Positions 42,721-51,245 of a stretch of 64,000 nucleotides of DNA are shown piece after piece. Every line of letters starts with the position of its first letter. Positions within the stretch are counted from its first letter, which is position 1. Made by a program: the position numbers and the translations under genes. Source of the DNA: Haloarcula rubra (GTDB taxonomy: Archaea > Halobacteriota > Halobacteria > Halobacteriales > Haloarculaceae); assembly GCF_019599465.1 (NCBI RefSeq), contig NZ_RKLR01000003.1:186001-250000 (forward strand), written 5' to 3'. Below the pieces are notes generated by a model. It saw only the letters and a program-made list of their open reading frames with translations. It made no database searches and was not told the origin of the DNA.

Positions 42721-44205
42721 ATGGTTGACTGGCAACAACGAGGCGTGGGACTGGCCGTGGTGGGACAGTTCGGCCACGCGATATTTCAGGGGCTCGTGTT
42801 CGGGTTCGCGCCCGGGGGACTGGTACCGGTTCTCTCGGTCGTGGGGTTCGTCGTCGCTGCTACGGCGGCGGTCTACTCTGTTCGGCGCGTACGCGCCCGA
42901 CACGACCGTCTCGCGACCGAGCGGGACGCACTGGAACGCGACCGCGACCGTCTCGAAGACGAACTGGGGCGGACACGGCTGACGCGGGACGAACTCGTCG
43001 CCGACCTCGCCGCGGCGCGGGCCGAACTCCGCGACCGGGGGCCGAACTCGGTAGACACACAGCAGGCGACTCTGGCCGACGGTGGCGTCACCGAGACGAG
43101 CGGCGTGACCGTCGACGACCTGAACGGGTATCTGGACGCCTGCTGTCGGACGCTCGACGTCGCCAGCGAGGGAGACCTGCGGCAACGGATGGACGCCGAG
43201 ACGCCCTCGGCCTCGCTCAACCAACTCGCGACGGAGTTCAACGAGATGGCCGACGCCTTCGAACAGACCATCGACACGGCGAGCGAGTTCTCCGACGACG
43301 TCGCCGAATCCTCCGAGCAAGTCTCGGCCGCGACGGACGCGGTCAAAGAGGCCGCCGAGAGCGTCGCCGGGACGGTGCAGGAGATCGCGGACGTGTTCCA
43401 CGAACAGCACCAGCAGATATCGACCATCAGCGAGGAGATGTCCGATATGTCCGCGACTATCGAGGAGATAGCCGCGTCCTCGAACGAGGTCACCGAGATG
43501 GCAAAGAAGACGGAGAAACGGACCGTCGACGGCATCGAGGCGGGCCGCGAGGCCCACGAGACGATGGCGACGACGGTGGACCAGACCGACGACGTCGTCG
43601 AGACGGTCCAGACGCTCGACGACCAGATGGAGGAGGTCGGGGAGATCGTCGACCTCATCGACGACATCGCCGAGCAGACGAACATCCTCGCGCTGAACGC
43701 CTCTATCGAGGCGGCACACGCATCGTCGGGGGCAGAGAACAACGGCTTCGGCGTCGTGGCCGACGAGGTCAAGTCACTCGCCGAGGAGACGAAAGACGCG
43801 ACGAACCAGATAGAGAACCGAATCGCGGACATCCAGAACCAGACCGAGGACGCCGTCGAAGAGATAACCGAGATGCAGACCTCCGTCGAGGAGGGACAGG
43901 AAGCCGTCGACGAGGGGCTGGAGGCGCTCGAATCCATCATGGAACACGTCCAGGAGACCAGTTCCGGCGTCAAGGAGATTAGCAACGCCACCGACGACCA
44001 GGCGGCCACCTCCGAGGAAGTCGCCTCCATCGCCGACGACGTAGCGAAGACGTCCCAGCAGAACGTCGAAGAGGCCGAACACGTCGCCGCTATCGCCGAG
44101 GAACAGACCCTCGCGCTCGGCGAGATGTACGTCAACGTCCGCATGCTCACCATGCGCGCGCAGCAACTCAGCACGCTGTTCGACCGCTACGAGACCGCGG
44201 ACTGA
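42721..44205 (+). CDS. Membrane-anchored chemoreceptor without a sensory domain
   Basis: 494 residues. Two hydrophobic spans (about 8-29 and 34-53) are joined by only a few residues, so there is no extracellular ligand domain. A charged coiled coil (55-110), a HAMP-like segment (about 150-205) and a full signalling domain follow, with the intact tip IAEQTNILALNASIEAAHAS (about 313-332) and NNGFGVVADEVKSLAEET. The ATG at 42721 is set by TTTATATCC 26 bp upstream; an upstream in-frame start at 42622 is rejected. Its divergent neighbour is a signal-less sugar-binding protein, the likely ligand-sensing partner on the cytoplasmic side. Confidence 0.88.
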   Translation: MVDWQQRGVGLAVVGQFGHAIFQGLVFGFAPGGLVPVLSVVGFVVAATAAVYSVRRVRARHDRLATERDALERDRDRLEDELGRTRLTRDELVADLAAARAELRDRGPNSVDTQQATLADGGVTETSGVTVDDLNGYLDACCRTLDVASEGDLRQRMDAETPSASLNQLATEFNEMADAFEQTIDTASEFSDDVAESSEQVSAATDAVKEAAESVAGTVQEIADVFHEQHQQISTISEEMSDMSATIEEIAASSNEVTEMAKKTEKRTVDGIEAGREAHETMATTVDQTDDVVETVQTLDDQMEEVGEIVDLIDDIAEQTNILALNASIEAAHASSGAENNGFGVVADEVKSLAEETKDATNQIENRIADIQNQTEDAVEEITEMQTSVEEGQEAVDEGLEALESIMEHVQETSSGVKEISNATDDQAATSEEVASIADDVAKTSQQNVEEAEHVAAIAEEQTLALGEMYVNVRMLTMRAQQLSTLFDRYETAD

Positions 44206-44223
44206 CGTCCCCGAATTTTTATC

Positions 44224-44237
44224 GCAACACCTGTTGT
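44224..44237. promoter_or_regulatory. GfcR-type palindrome overlapping the isomerase start region
   Basis: GCAACA-CC-TGTTGT (one change from the consensus half-site) lies between the TATA-like ATTTTTAT (44215-44222) and the leaderless ATG at 44248. Binding here would block transcription initiation, so a repressor-type arrangement is expected. Confidence 0.55.
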
Positions 44238-44247
44238 AAATCGCCGT

Positions 44248-45216
44248 ATGCAAATCGGTGTGCTGACTGTCCCGCTCGGCGGCCAATCGCTCGAGGACGC
44301 GCTGTCGTATCTGGACGGCATCGGCGTCGACGCCGTGGAGTTGGGCTGTGGCGGCTATCCGGGCGACGACCACCTCCCGCGCGAGGAGTATCTGGACGAC
44401 GATGCGGCACAGGCCGCGCTCCACGACTTGTTGGACGAGTACGGGATGGAGGTGAGCGCGCTGGCGACCCACAACAACCCGCTCCACCCCGACGAGGAGC
44501 GAGCGAGCGAGGCGGACACGGAACTCCGCGAGGCCATCACGTTGGCCGACCAACTCGGCGTCGACGCGGTCACCTGTTTCTCCGGGCTCCCGGCCGGCGG
44601 GCCCAACGACGAAGTCCCGAATTGGGTGACCGCGCCGTGGCCCAGCGAACACGCCGACGCCCACGACTACCAGTGGGACGTCGCCGTCGAGTACTGGGCC
44701 GATCTCGCCGACCACGCCGCCGCCCACGACGTCGACGTCGCCATCGAGATGCACCCGAACATGCTCGTCTACGAGCCACACGGGCTGTTGAAACTCCGCG
44801 AGGCCACGAACGGCCGCATCGGCGCGAACTTCGACCCCTCGCACCTCTACTGGCAGGGCATCGACGTGACCGCGGCCATCCGCCTGCTGGGCGACCACGA
44901 CGCCATCCACCACTTCCACGCCAAAGACACCAAAGTCTACGAGGAGAACGCTCGGGAGAAGGGCGTCCTCGACACGACCGGATATACGGAGGAAGCGGAC
45001 CGCTCGTGGCTGTTCCGCTCCATCGGTTACGGCCACGGCGAACAGCACTGGAAGGACGTCGTCTCCACGCTGCGGATGGTCGGCTACGACGGCGCCCTCT
45101 CTATCGAACACGAGGACTCGCTCACCAGCGCCCGCGAGGGACTGGAGAAGGCCGTCGACGTCCTCGACCGCACCGTCTTCGAAACCCAACCCGGCGACGC
45201 CTACTGGGCCGAATAA
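44248..45216 (+). CDS. Sugar phosphate isomerase/epimerase-like TIM-barrel protein
   Basis: A 322-aa xylose-isomerase-like TIM barrel (AP-endonuclease-2 superfamily). It has GVLTVPLGG at strand 1, GVDAVELGCGG, VAIEMHPNMLVY (metal-binding Glu/His), ANFDPSHLYWQG (Asp/His) and HFHAKDTKVY, with a final SIEHEDS Glu. A divalent metal site is therefore intact. Members include epimerases, dehydratases and 3-keto-glycoside lyases that act next to Gfo/Idh dehydrogenases, as here. It is leaderless, with a GfcR-type palindrome between TATA and ATG. The substrate is unknown. Confidence 0.8.
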   Translation: MQIGVLTVPLGGQSLEDALSYLDGIGVDAVELGCGGYPGDDHLPREEYLDDDAAQAALHDLLDEYGMEVSALATHNNPLHPDEERASEADTELREAITLADQLGVDAVTCFSGLPAGGPNDEVPNWVTAPWPSEHADAHDYQWDVAVEYWADLADHAAAHDVDVAIEMHPNMLVYEPHGLLKLREATNGRIGANFDPSHLYWQGIDVTAAIRLLGDHDAIHHFHAKDTKVYEENAREKGVLDTTGYTEEADRSWLFRSIGYGHGEQHWKDVVSTLRMVGYDGALSIEHEDSLTSAREGLEKAVDVLDRTVFETQPGDAYWAE

Positions 45217-45228
45217 CCACACCACACG

Positions 45229-45271
45229 ATGACCACAGAACCACTCGACATCGGCGTACTGGGGTATCGCT
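45229..45271 (+). repeat. Direct repeat, copy 1 of the Gfo/Idh 5' end
   Basis: A 43-bp direct repeat of 45387-45429 with one mismatch (third codon ACA versus ACG). It lies on the left of the inserted element, so the pair flanks the insert like an unusually long target duplication. Confidence 0.85.
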
Positions 45272-45386
45272 CCACGGCCACCTTTTTCCGCCTCGGGTCG
45301 CCTGCGGCGACCACTCGGCGCAAAAACGTGGGCGAAAAAGGCCGCTCGCTCACGCTGTTCGCTCGCGGCACGGGAGAGACGAGCGC
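45272..45386. mobile_element. 115-bp MITE-like or haloarchaeal intergenic repeat insert
   Basis: This segment between the two 43-bp direct repeats differs in style from the genes around it. It holds a strong hairpin GGTCGCC-TGC-GGCGACC (45296-45312) and imperfect inverted ends (GGCCACCTTTTTCCGCC near the left, GGGCGAAAAAGGCCGC near the right). The final part is a CGCTCGCTCACGC-type stretch common in haloarchaeal dispersed repeats. No transposase is encoded. Mobile origin is inferred from structure. Confidence 0.45.
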
Positions 45387-45429
45387 ATGACCACGGAACC
45401 ACTCGACATCGGCGTACTGGGGTATCGCT
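45387..45429 (+). repeat. Direct repeat, copy 2 (start of the intact Gfo/Idh gene)
   Basis: Second copy of the 43-bp repeat, forming the first 14 codons of the complete dehydrogenase gene. Confidence 0.85.
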
Positions 45430-46496
45430 TCATGGGGAAGGCACACGCGAACGCGTTCGCTCGCCTCCCGATGTTCTTCGAGGACGCACCCGAGCTCAAC
45501 CGGGACGTGTTGGTCGGGCGCGACGAAGACGCGCTGGCAGACGCCGCCGACAGACTCGGGTTCGCGCGGACGGCGACCGACTGGCGCGACGTGGTAGACG
45601 ACGTGGACGTGTTCTACAACCTCGGGCCGAACCACATCCACGCCGAGCCGTCCATCGCGGCGCTGGAAGCCGGCACCCCGGTCTTCTGCGAAAAACCACT
45701 GGCGCCGACGCTGGAGACGGCCGAACAGATGGCCGAAGCCGCCGCCGACGCGGCAGTGCCGGCGGGCATCGCGTTCAACTACCGGTTCATCCCGGCCATC
45801 CAGTACGCGAAGAACCTCATCGACGCCGGGGAGTTGGGAGAGATTCGCCACTTCCGCGGGCGGTACTTACAGGACTGGCTGACCGACCCGGCGGCGCCGT
45901 GGTCGTGGCGCAACGACGCGGAGATGGCCGGGAGCGGCGCGCTCGGGGATCTGGGTGCGCACACGGTCGACCTCGCGCGGTTCCTCGTCGGGGACATCGC
46001 GGAACTGAGCGGCCACCTGCGGACGTTCGTCGACGAGCGACCGATCGAAGACGGAAGCGCGACACGGCCGGTTACGGTCGACGACGCGTACTCGGCACAG
46101 GTCGCCTTCGAGAACGGCGTGATGGGAACCTTGGAGGCCTCGCGGTTCGCCAACGGCCACAAGAACGACCACACGATAGAGATAGAGGGGACGAAGGGAA
46201 GCCTGCGGTTCTCGCTGGAGAGACTGAACGAACTGGAACTGCTACGCGAGGACGGGCGGGGCTTCGAGACGATACTGATGACAGAGGCCGAGGACCCGTA
46301 CGTCGAGCACTGGTGGCCGCCGGGCCACGTCATCGGGTGGGAACACACGTTCGTCCACGAGAACTACGAGTTCCTCTCGGCCGTCGCCGACGACGCCGCC
46401 TACGAACCCAGTTTCGCCGACGGACTGGCCGTCCAGCGGGTACTGGACGCCGTCGAACGGAGCGATGCCAGCGGCGAGTGGGTCGACGTGACCTGA
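45387..46496 (+). CDS. Gfo/Idh/MocA-family NAD(P)-dependent oxidoreductase
   Basis: A 369-aa sugar-type dehydrogenase. The Rossmann domain (1-125) starts with IGVLGYRFMGKAHANAF and contains VFCEKPLAPTLETAEQM, where EKP is the family's catalytic Lys motif. The C-terminal alpha/beta domain has GSGALGDLGAHTVDLARFLVG, with the D-x3-H catalytic pair. It likely oxidises a sugar or sugar derivative, possibly at C3 of a glucoside, and lies 170 bp downstream of the TIM-barrel gene. The start is certain from the duplicated 5' sequence and the conserved motif. Confidence 0.88.
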   Translation: MTTEPLDIGVLGYRFMGKAHANAFARLPMFFEDAPELNRDVLVGRDEDALADAADRLGFARTATDWRDVVDDVDVFYNLGPNHIHAEPSIAALEAGTPVFCEKPLAPTLETAEQMAEAAADAAVPAGIAFNYRFIPAIQYAKNLIDAGELGEIRHFRGRYLQDWLTDPAAPWSWRNDAEMAGSGALGDLGAHTVDLARFLVGDIAELSGHLRTFVDERPIEDGSATRPVTVDDAYSAQVAFENGVMGTLEASRFANGHKNDHTIEIEGTKGSLRFSLERLNELELLREDGRGFETILMTEAEDPYVEHWWPPGHVIGWEHTFVHENYEFLSAVADDAAYEPSFADGLAVQRVLDAVERSDASGEWVDVT

Positions 46497-46584
46497 TTCC
46501 GTCACGCCGGGCTACGGGGCCGGGCCGACGGTCCGCTCCCGAGTGGCCCCCCCATTTTTACTCTCCGCCCTCGGTTTGAGCGGT

Positions 46585-47664
46585 ATGTCCGAGCACTCAC
46601 GTCTCGACGCGTATCTGGCCGACGAAGGACTCGACGCCGTGTGGTTCGCGCGACCGAACAGTTTCGCGTGGCTCACCGGCGGCGACAACGTCGTCGACAG
46701 GGCGGGCGACGTCGGCGTCGCGGCCGCGGGGTACGACGGCGACGGCGTGACCGTCGTCACGGACAACATCGAGGCGCCGCGACTGCGCGACGAGGAACTC
46801 GACGCGGCCGTCGACGTCGAGACGTTCCAGTGGTACGAGGGTGGCCTCGCCGACGCCGTGCAGTCGGTGAGTCCGGCGCCCGCGGCCGCCGACTTCGACG
46901 TGCCGGGGTTCGAGCGGGTCGACGCGTCGGCGCTCCGACAACCCCTGACCGACGCGCAGGTCGACCTGTACCGCGACCTGAGCGAGGACACCGCCGCTGT
47001 CGTCGAGTCCGTCGCTCGCGACGTTGAAGCGACCGACACGGAACGGGCCGTCGCCGCCGAGTTGCGCGGCGAACTCTCGGCCCGGAACGTCGATTCGCCG
47101 GTCGCCCTCGTCGGCGGCGGTGAGCGCGCTCAGCGGTACCGCCACTACACGCCGAAAGACGAGGAACTCGGGTCGTACGCGCTCCTCTCCGTGACGGCCG
47201 AGCGCGACGGCCTGCACACGAGTTGTACCCGGGCCGTGGCGTTCGACCCGCCGGCGTGGCTCGAAGACCGGACGCAGGCGGCGATGCGCGTCGAGACGAC
47301 GGCACTGGCCGCGACACGGGCCGTCGGGTCGGTCGGTGGCACGGCAGGCGACGTGTTCGAGGCCGTCCAGACGGCCTACGACGCCGTCGGGTGGGACGGC
47401 GAGTGGCGCAACCACCACCAGGGCGGCGCCACCGGGTTCGCCGGCCGCGAGTGGATAGCGACGCCGGACAGCGAGGCCCCGGTGGTCCTGCCGCAAGCCT
47501 ACGCGTGGAACCCGACGGTACAGGGAGCGAAGAGCGAAGACACGCACCTCGTCAGTAGCGACGGCGTCGAGACGCTCTCGACTACCGGTGACTGGCCGAC
47601 GGTCACCGTCGAGGCAACGGCGTACGACCTCGAACTCGAACGGCACGCCGTCCTCGAACGGTAA
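46585..47664 (+). CDS. M24 (creatinase/aminopeptidase P-like) fold protein with degenerate metal site
   Basis: 359 residues. The N-terminal creatinase-like domain (ARPNSFAWLTGGDNVVDRAGDVG) and a pita-bread C-domain with HHQGGATGF and SEDTHLV are recognisable. Of the five metal ligands of the family (Asp, Asp, His, Glu, Glu), His and the final Glu remain. The DGLHTSCTRAVAF stretch (about 208-220) lacks the expected Asp in the D-x-TR motif, and the Glu before the last is not evident. It is probably a non-peptidase homologue. TATA-like ATTTTTACT fixes the ATG at 46585. It sits between sugar genes without an obvious link. Confidence 0.7.
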   Translation: MSEHSRLDAYLADEGLDAVWFARPNSFAWLTGGDNVVDRAGDVGVAAAGYDGDGVTVVTDNIEAPRLRDEELDAAVDVETFQWYEGGLADAVQSVSPAPAAADFDVPGFERVDASALRQPLTDAQVDLYRDLSEDTAAVVESVARDVEATDTERAVAAELRGELSARNVDSPVALVGGGERAQRYRHYTPKDEELGSYALLSVTAERDGLHTSCTRAVAFDPPAWLEDRTQAAMRVETTALAATRAVGSVGGTAGDVFEAVQTAYDAVGWDGEWRNHHQGGATGFAGREWIATPDSEAPVVLPQAYAWNPTVQGAKSEDTHLVSSDGVETLSTTGDWPTVTVEATAYDLELERHAVLER

Positions 47665-47732
47665 TCGGCAAGGTGCCCTCTGTGCGCGGTAGAGAGCGAT
47701 TCGAGCTAGAATCCACGGACGAAGAATTGTTT

Positions 47733-47746
47733 ACAACACCCGTTGT
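47733..47746. promoter_or_regulatory. GfcR-type palindrome upstream of the first alpha-glucosidase
   Basis: ACAACA-CC-CGTTGT, one change from perfect; it also reads AACA-N5-TGTT exactly. It lies 15 bp upstream of the TATA-like TTTAAG (47762-47767) that drives the leaderless gene at 47795. The upstream position suits activation. Confidence 0.6.
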
Positions 47747-47794
47747 TGTACAAAGCATAGATTTAAGTGTCGGATTAGACTACCGTGGAACTGT

Positions 47795-49450
47795 ATGGAC
47801 GAGCAACGCACGTGGTGGAAGGAGGCGGTCGTCTACCAGATCTATCCCCGGAGTTTCAACGATAGCGACGGCGACGGCGTCGGTGACCTGCAAGGCATCA
47901 TCGACCGACTGGACCACGTCGCGTCGCTCGGCGCCGACGTCATCTGGCTCAACCCCGTCTACGAGTCCCCACAGGAGGACAACGGCTACGACATCAGCGA
48001 CTACCGAGCCATCCACGAGGAGTACGGCTCCATGGCCGACTGGGAACGACTCCTCGAGGAGGTCCACGACCGGGACATGCGCCTCATCATGGACCTCGCG
48101 GTGAACCACTCCTCGACCGAACACGAGTGGTTCAAAAAGTCTCGCCGGGACGAGGACGGCTACCGCGAGTACTACTACTGGCGGGACGGCGACGTCCCCG
48201 CGAACAACTGGAAGAGCGGGTTCGGCGGGTCCGCGTGGGAGTACGACGAGGAGGTCGGGATGCAGTACCTCCACCTCTTCGACGACTCGCAGGCCGACCT
48301 GAACTGGGACAACCCCGACGTGCGCGAGGACGTCCACGACCTGATGAACTTCTGGCTGGAGAAGGGCATCGACGGCTTCCGCCTCGACGTCATCAATCTG
48401 GTCTCCAAACCCGAGGGGCTCCCGGACGGCGACCCCTCGCAGGACTGGGTCGGCATCGAACACTTCGCCGACGGGCCGCGCGCCCAGGAGTACCTCGAAG
48501 AGATGGCCGAGGCGACCTACGACGACTACGACACGATGACCGTCGGCGAGTGTATCGACATCGACGTCGAGACGGCCAGCGACTACGTCTCCCCGGACGG
48601 CCCGATGGACATGGTGTTCCACTTCGAACACATGCTCGTCGACATGGGCGACCGGTGGCTCACACCGTCGGAGTGGAACCTCACCGACCTGAAAGCCATC
48701 GTGTCCCACTGGCAGACCGAACTCGACGGCTGGAACTCGCTGTACCTCACGAACCACGACCAACCGCGCATCGTCTCGCGGTTCGCCGACGACGGCGAGT
48801 ACCGCCGCGAGTCCGGCAAACTCCTCGGGACGCTCCTCTTTACGCTCTCCGGGACGCCCTACGTGTATCAGGGCCAGGAGATAGGGATGACCAACTACCC
48901 GTGGAGCAGTCTCGACGAACTCGACGACCTCCAGTCCATCGGCAAGGTCGAGGAGGCCATCGAGGCCGGCGAGATAGACAGTTTCGAAGAGGTCCAGCAA
49001 ATCGTCCGGGACCGCTCGCGGGACAACGCCCGGACGCCGATGCAGTGGGACGACTCCGAGAACGCCGGGTTCACCGACGGCGACCCGTGGCTCTCGGTCA
49101 ACCCGAACCACGACGAGGTGAACGTAAAGCAAGCCGAGGCCGACGAGGACTCCATCCTCCACTACTACCGTGACCTCGTCGACCTGCGCGAGGACCACGA
49201 GGTGTTCGTCTACGGCGACTACACCCACCTCCTCCCCGACCACGAATCCGTCTGGGCCTACCGGATGGAACTGGACGGCGAGGCCGTCCTCGTCACGCTG
49301 AACTTCTCCGACACCGAGACGAGCGTGACCGTCGACGACGCGGCCCGGACCAACGACCTCCTCGTCGCGAACTACGACGACGCCCCGACCGTGACCGACG
49401 CGAACCTGACGCTGCGGCCGTACGAGGCCCGCGTCCACTCCCTGAACTGA
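47795..49450 (+). CDS. GH13 alpha-glucosidase, copy 1
   Basis: A 551-aa cytoplasmic GH13 enzyme (no signal peptide). It has VVYQIYPRSFNDSDGDGVGD, the catalytic nucleophile Asp198 in GFRLDVI, acid/base Glu252 in TVGEC and the third carboxylate Asp322 in NHDQPR. A calcium-binding-like DSDGDGVGD loop is near residue 23. Val199 after the nucleophile is the type associated with alpha-1,6-linkage preference (oligo-1,6-glucosidase group). It hydrolyses short oligosaccharides to glucose for the local pathway. First of a tandem of three; the next gene starts 3 bp after the stop. Confidence 0.92.
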   Translation: MDEQRTWWKEAVVYQIYPRSFNDSDGDGVGDLQGIIDRLDHVASLGADVIWLNPVYESPQEDNGYDISDYRAIHEEYGSMADWERLLEEVHDRDMRLIMDLAVNHSSTEHEWFKKSRRDEDGYREYYYWRDGDVPANNWKSGFGGSAWEYDEEVGMQYLHLFDDSQADLNWDNPDVREDVHDLMNFWLEKGIDGFRLDVINLVSKPEGLPDGDPSQDWVGIEHFADGPRAQEYLEEMAEATYDDYDTMTVGECIDIDVETASDYVSPDGPMDMVFHFEHMLVDMGDRWLTPSEWNLTDLKAIVSHWQTELDGWNSLYLTNHDQPRIVSRFADDGEYRRESGKLLGTLLFTLSGTPYVYQGQEIGMTNYPWSSLDELDDLQSIGKVEEAIEAGEIDSFEEVQQIVRDRSRDNARTPMQWDDSENAGFTDGDPWLSVNPNHDEVNVKQAEADEDSILHYYRDLVDLREDHEVFVYGDYTHLLPDHESVWAYRMELDGEAVLVTLNFSDTETSVTVDDAARTNDLLVANYDDAPTVTDANLTLRPYEARVHSLN

Positions 49451-49453
49451 CCC

Positions 49454-51169
49454 ATGCCTATCCAACGGACGAAACCCGAAGACACAGTATCGGACGACGA
49501 ACGAGCGTGGTGGAAAGAATCCGTCGTGTATCAGGTGTATCCGCGCAGTTTCAACGACAGCGACGGCGACGGCGTCGGCGACCTGCGAGGGCTGGCCGAC
49601 CGACTCGACTACATCGCCTCGCTCGGCGTCGACGTCATCTGGCTCAACCCCGTCTACGACTCCCCGCAGGAGGACAACGGCTACGACATCAGCGACTATC
49701 GGGCCATCTACGAGGAGTTCGGGACGATGGCCGACTGGGAACGACTCCTCGAGGAGGTCCACGACCGGGACATGCGTCTCATCATGGACCTCGTCGTCAA
49801 CCACACCTCCCGGGACCACGAGTGGTTCGTCGAATCCCGGCAGGGCAACCCCGAGTACGAGGACTACTACATCTGGCGCGAGGGCGACGGCGAGGACCCG
49901 CCGAACAACTGGGAGTCTTTCTTCGGTGGCTCCGCGTGGGAGTACGACGAGGAGCGCGAGGCGTACTACCTCCACCTCTACGACACCTCACAGCCAGACC
50001 TCGACTGGGCGAACGAAGACGTGCGACAGGACGTCTTCGACACCATCGAGTGGTGGCTGGAGAAGGGCATCGACGGCTTCCGGATGGACGTCATCAACCT
50101 CCTCTCGAAGGCCGACGGGCTCCCGGACGGCGACCCCGACAGCGAGTGGGTCGGCTCGGAGCACTTCATCGACGGTCCCGAGATGACCGCGTATCTGGAG
50201 GCGATGGACGAGCAGGTCCTCTCGAACTACGACATCATGACCGTCGGCGAGATGCCCCAGTTGACGGTCGACGAGGCCAGCACGTACGTCAGCGCCGACG
50301 GACCGCTGGACATGGCCTTCCACTTCCAGCACACCAAACTCGACTACGACGGCGACGAGCGCTGGGCCGTCGGCGACTGGGACCTGACCGAACTCAAGGA
50401 GATCGTCGGCCGCTGGCAGACCGGCCTCGAAGGCGAGGGGTGGAACGCCCTGTACTGGGAGAACCACGACCAGCCACGCGTCGTCTCGCGGTACGGTGAC
50501 CCCGTGAACTACCGCCGCGAGTCGGCGAAACTCCTCGGGACGTTCATGCTCACCCTGCGCGGGACGCCCTACATCTATCAGGGGCAGGAACTGGGTATGA
50601 CCAACGCGCCGTGGGAGTCGATGGACGACCTGCGCGACGTCGACGCCATCAACCACGCCGAGGAACTCCTCGAATCCGAGGACCACGAGGGCTACGACGA
50701 CGTGCGAGACGTCGTCGCCTACCGCTCGCGTGACAACGCTCGGACGCCGATGCAGTGGGACGACTCCGAGCACGCCGGCTTCACCGACGCCGACCCGTGG
50801 ATTCAGGTCAACCCGAACCACGACGAGGTGAACGTCGAGGCGGCAGAGGCAGACGAGGACTCGGTGCTGAACTACTACCGCGACCTCGTCGACCTGCGCG
50901 AGCGAAAGGACACCCTCGTCTACGGGGAGTACGACGACCTCCTCCCGGACCACGAGTCCGTGTACGCGTACACGCGCACGATGACCGAGGACGGGGAGAC
51001 CGAACAGGTCCTCGTCGTCCTGAACTTCTTCGGCGACCGGCCGACCGTCGACCTGCCCGTGCAGTACGACGAGGCCACGCTGCTCCTGTCGAACTACGAC
51101 CGGAGCGACGACGCTCCCGAGTCGGTCACGCTCGCGCCGTACGAGGCGCGAATCTATCAACTCGACTGA
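49454..51169 (+). CDS. GH13 alpha-glucosidase, copy 2
   Basis: 571 residues, paralogous to copy 1 with a 15-residue N-terminal extension. Catalytic residues are Asp212 (GFRMDVI), Glu266 (TVGEM) and Asp339 (NHDQPR). Val213 again suggests the alpha-1,6 type. A 50-nt stretch (49727-49776) is identical to copy 1 (48032-48081), pointing to recent duplication or gene conversion. It starts 3 bp after copy 1 and is co-transcribed with it. Confidence 0.92.
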   Translation: MPIQRTKPEDTVSDDERAWWKESVVYQVYPRSFNDSDGDGVGDLRGLADRLDYIASLGVDVIWLNPVYDSPQEDNGYDISDYRAIYEEFGTMADWERLLEEVHDRDMRLIMDLVVNHTSRDHEWFVESRQGNPEYEDYYIWREGDGEDPPNNWESFFGGSAWEYDEEREAYYLHLYDTSQPDLDWANEDVRQDVFDTIEWWLEKGIDGFRMDVINLLSKADGLPDGDPDSEWVGSEHFIDGPEMTAYLEAMDEQVLSNYDIMTVGEMPQLTVDEASTYVSADGPLDMAFHFQHTKLDYDGDERWAVGDWDLTELKEIVGRWQTGLEGEGWNALYWENHDQPRVVSRYGDPVNYRRESAKLLGTFMLTLRGTPYIYQGQELGMTNAPWESMDDLRDVDAINHAEELLESEDHEGYDDVRDVVAYRSRDNARTPMQWDDSEHAGFTDADPWIQVNPNHDEVNVEAAEADEDSVLNYYRDLVDLRERKDTLVYGEYDDLLPDHESVYAYTRTMTEDGETEQVLVVLNFFGDRPTVDLPVQYDEATLLLSNYDRSDDAPESVTLAPYEARIYQLD

Positions 51170-51245
51170 GTGCAGTTTTTTCGGTTAGCCACTCCAGGTT
51201 CAGTACAGACACCGAATATGACACACGCTCACATCCACACTGACA

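Larger units (their letters stand above)
45229..45390 (+). pseudogene. Truncated duplicate of the Gfo/Idh gene start, interrupted by a repeat-like insert
   Basis: This open frame encodes 53 residues. The first 14 (MTTEPLDIGVLGYR) are identical to the N-terminus of the complete gene at 45387, and the remaining 39 come from a 115-bp insert. The DNA copies (45229-45271 and 45387-45429) are identical at 42 of 43 positions. The TGA overlaps the ATG of the intact gene (ATGA), so ribosomes could pass straight on. I read it as a relic of an insertion that duplicated the 5' end, not as a functional protein. Confidence 0.6.

Noticed and set aside
45272-45386. Complete insertion sequence
   Set aside because: The segment is only 115 bp and encodes no transposase; only a MITE-like or repair-derived origin is arguable.
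47780-49975. A 731-codon - strand open frame
   Set aside because: It is fully antisense to two GH13 genes with intact catalytic motifs. Its Val/Asp/Gly-rich sequence is a mirror of GC-rich codons.
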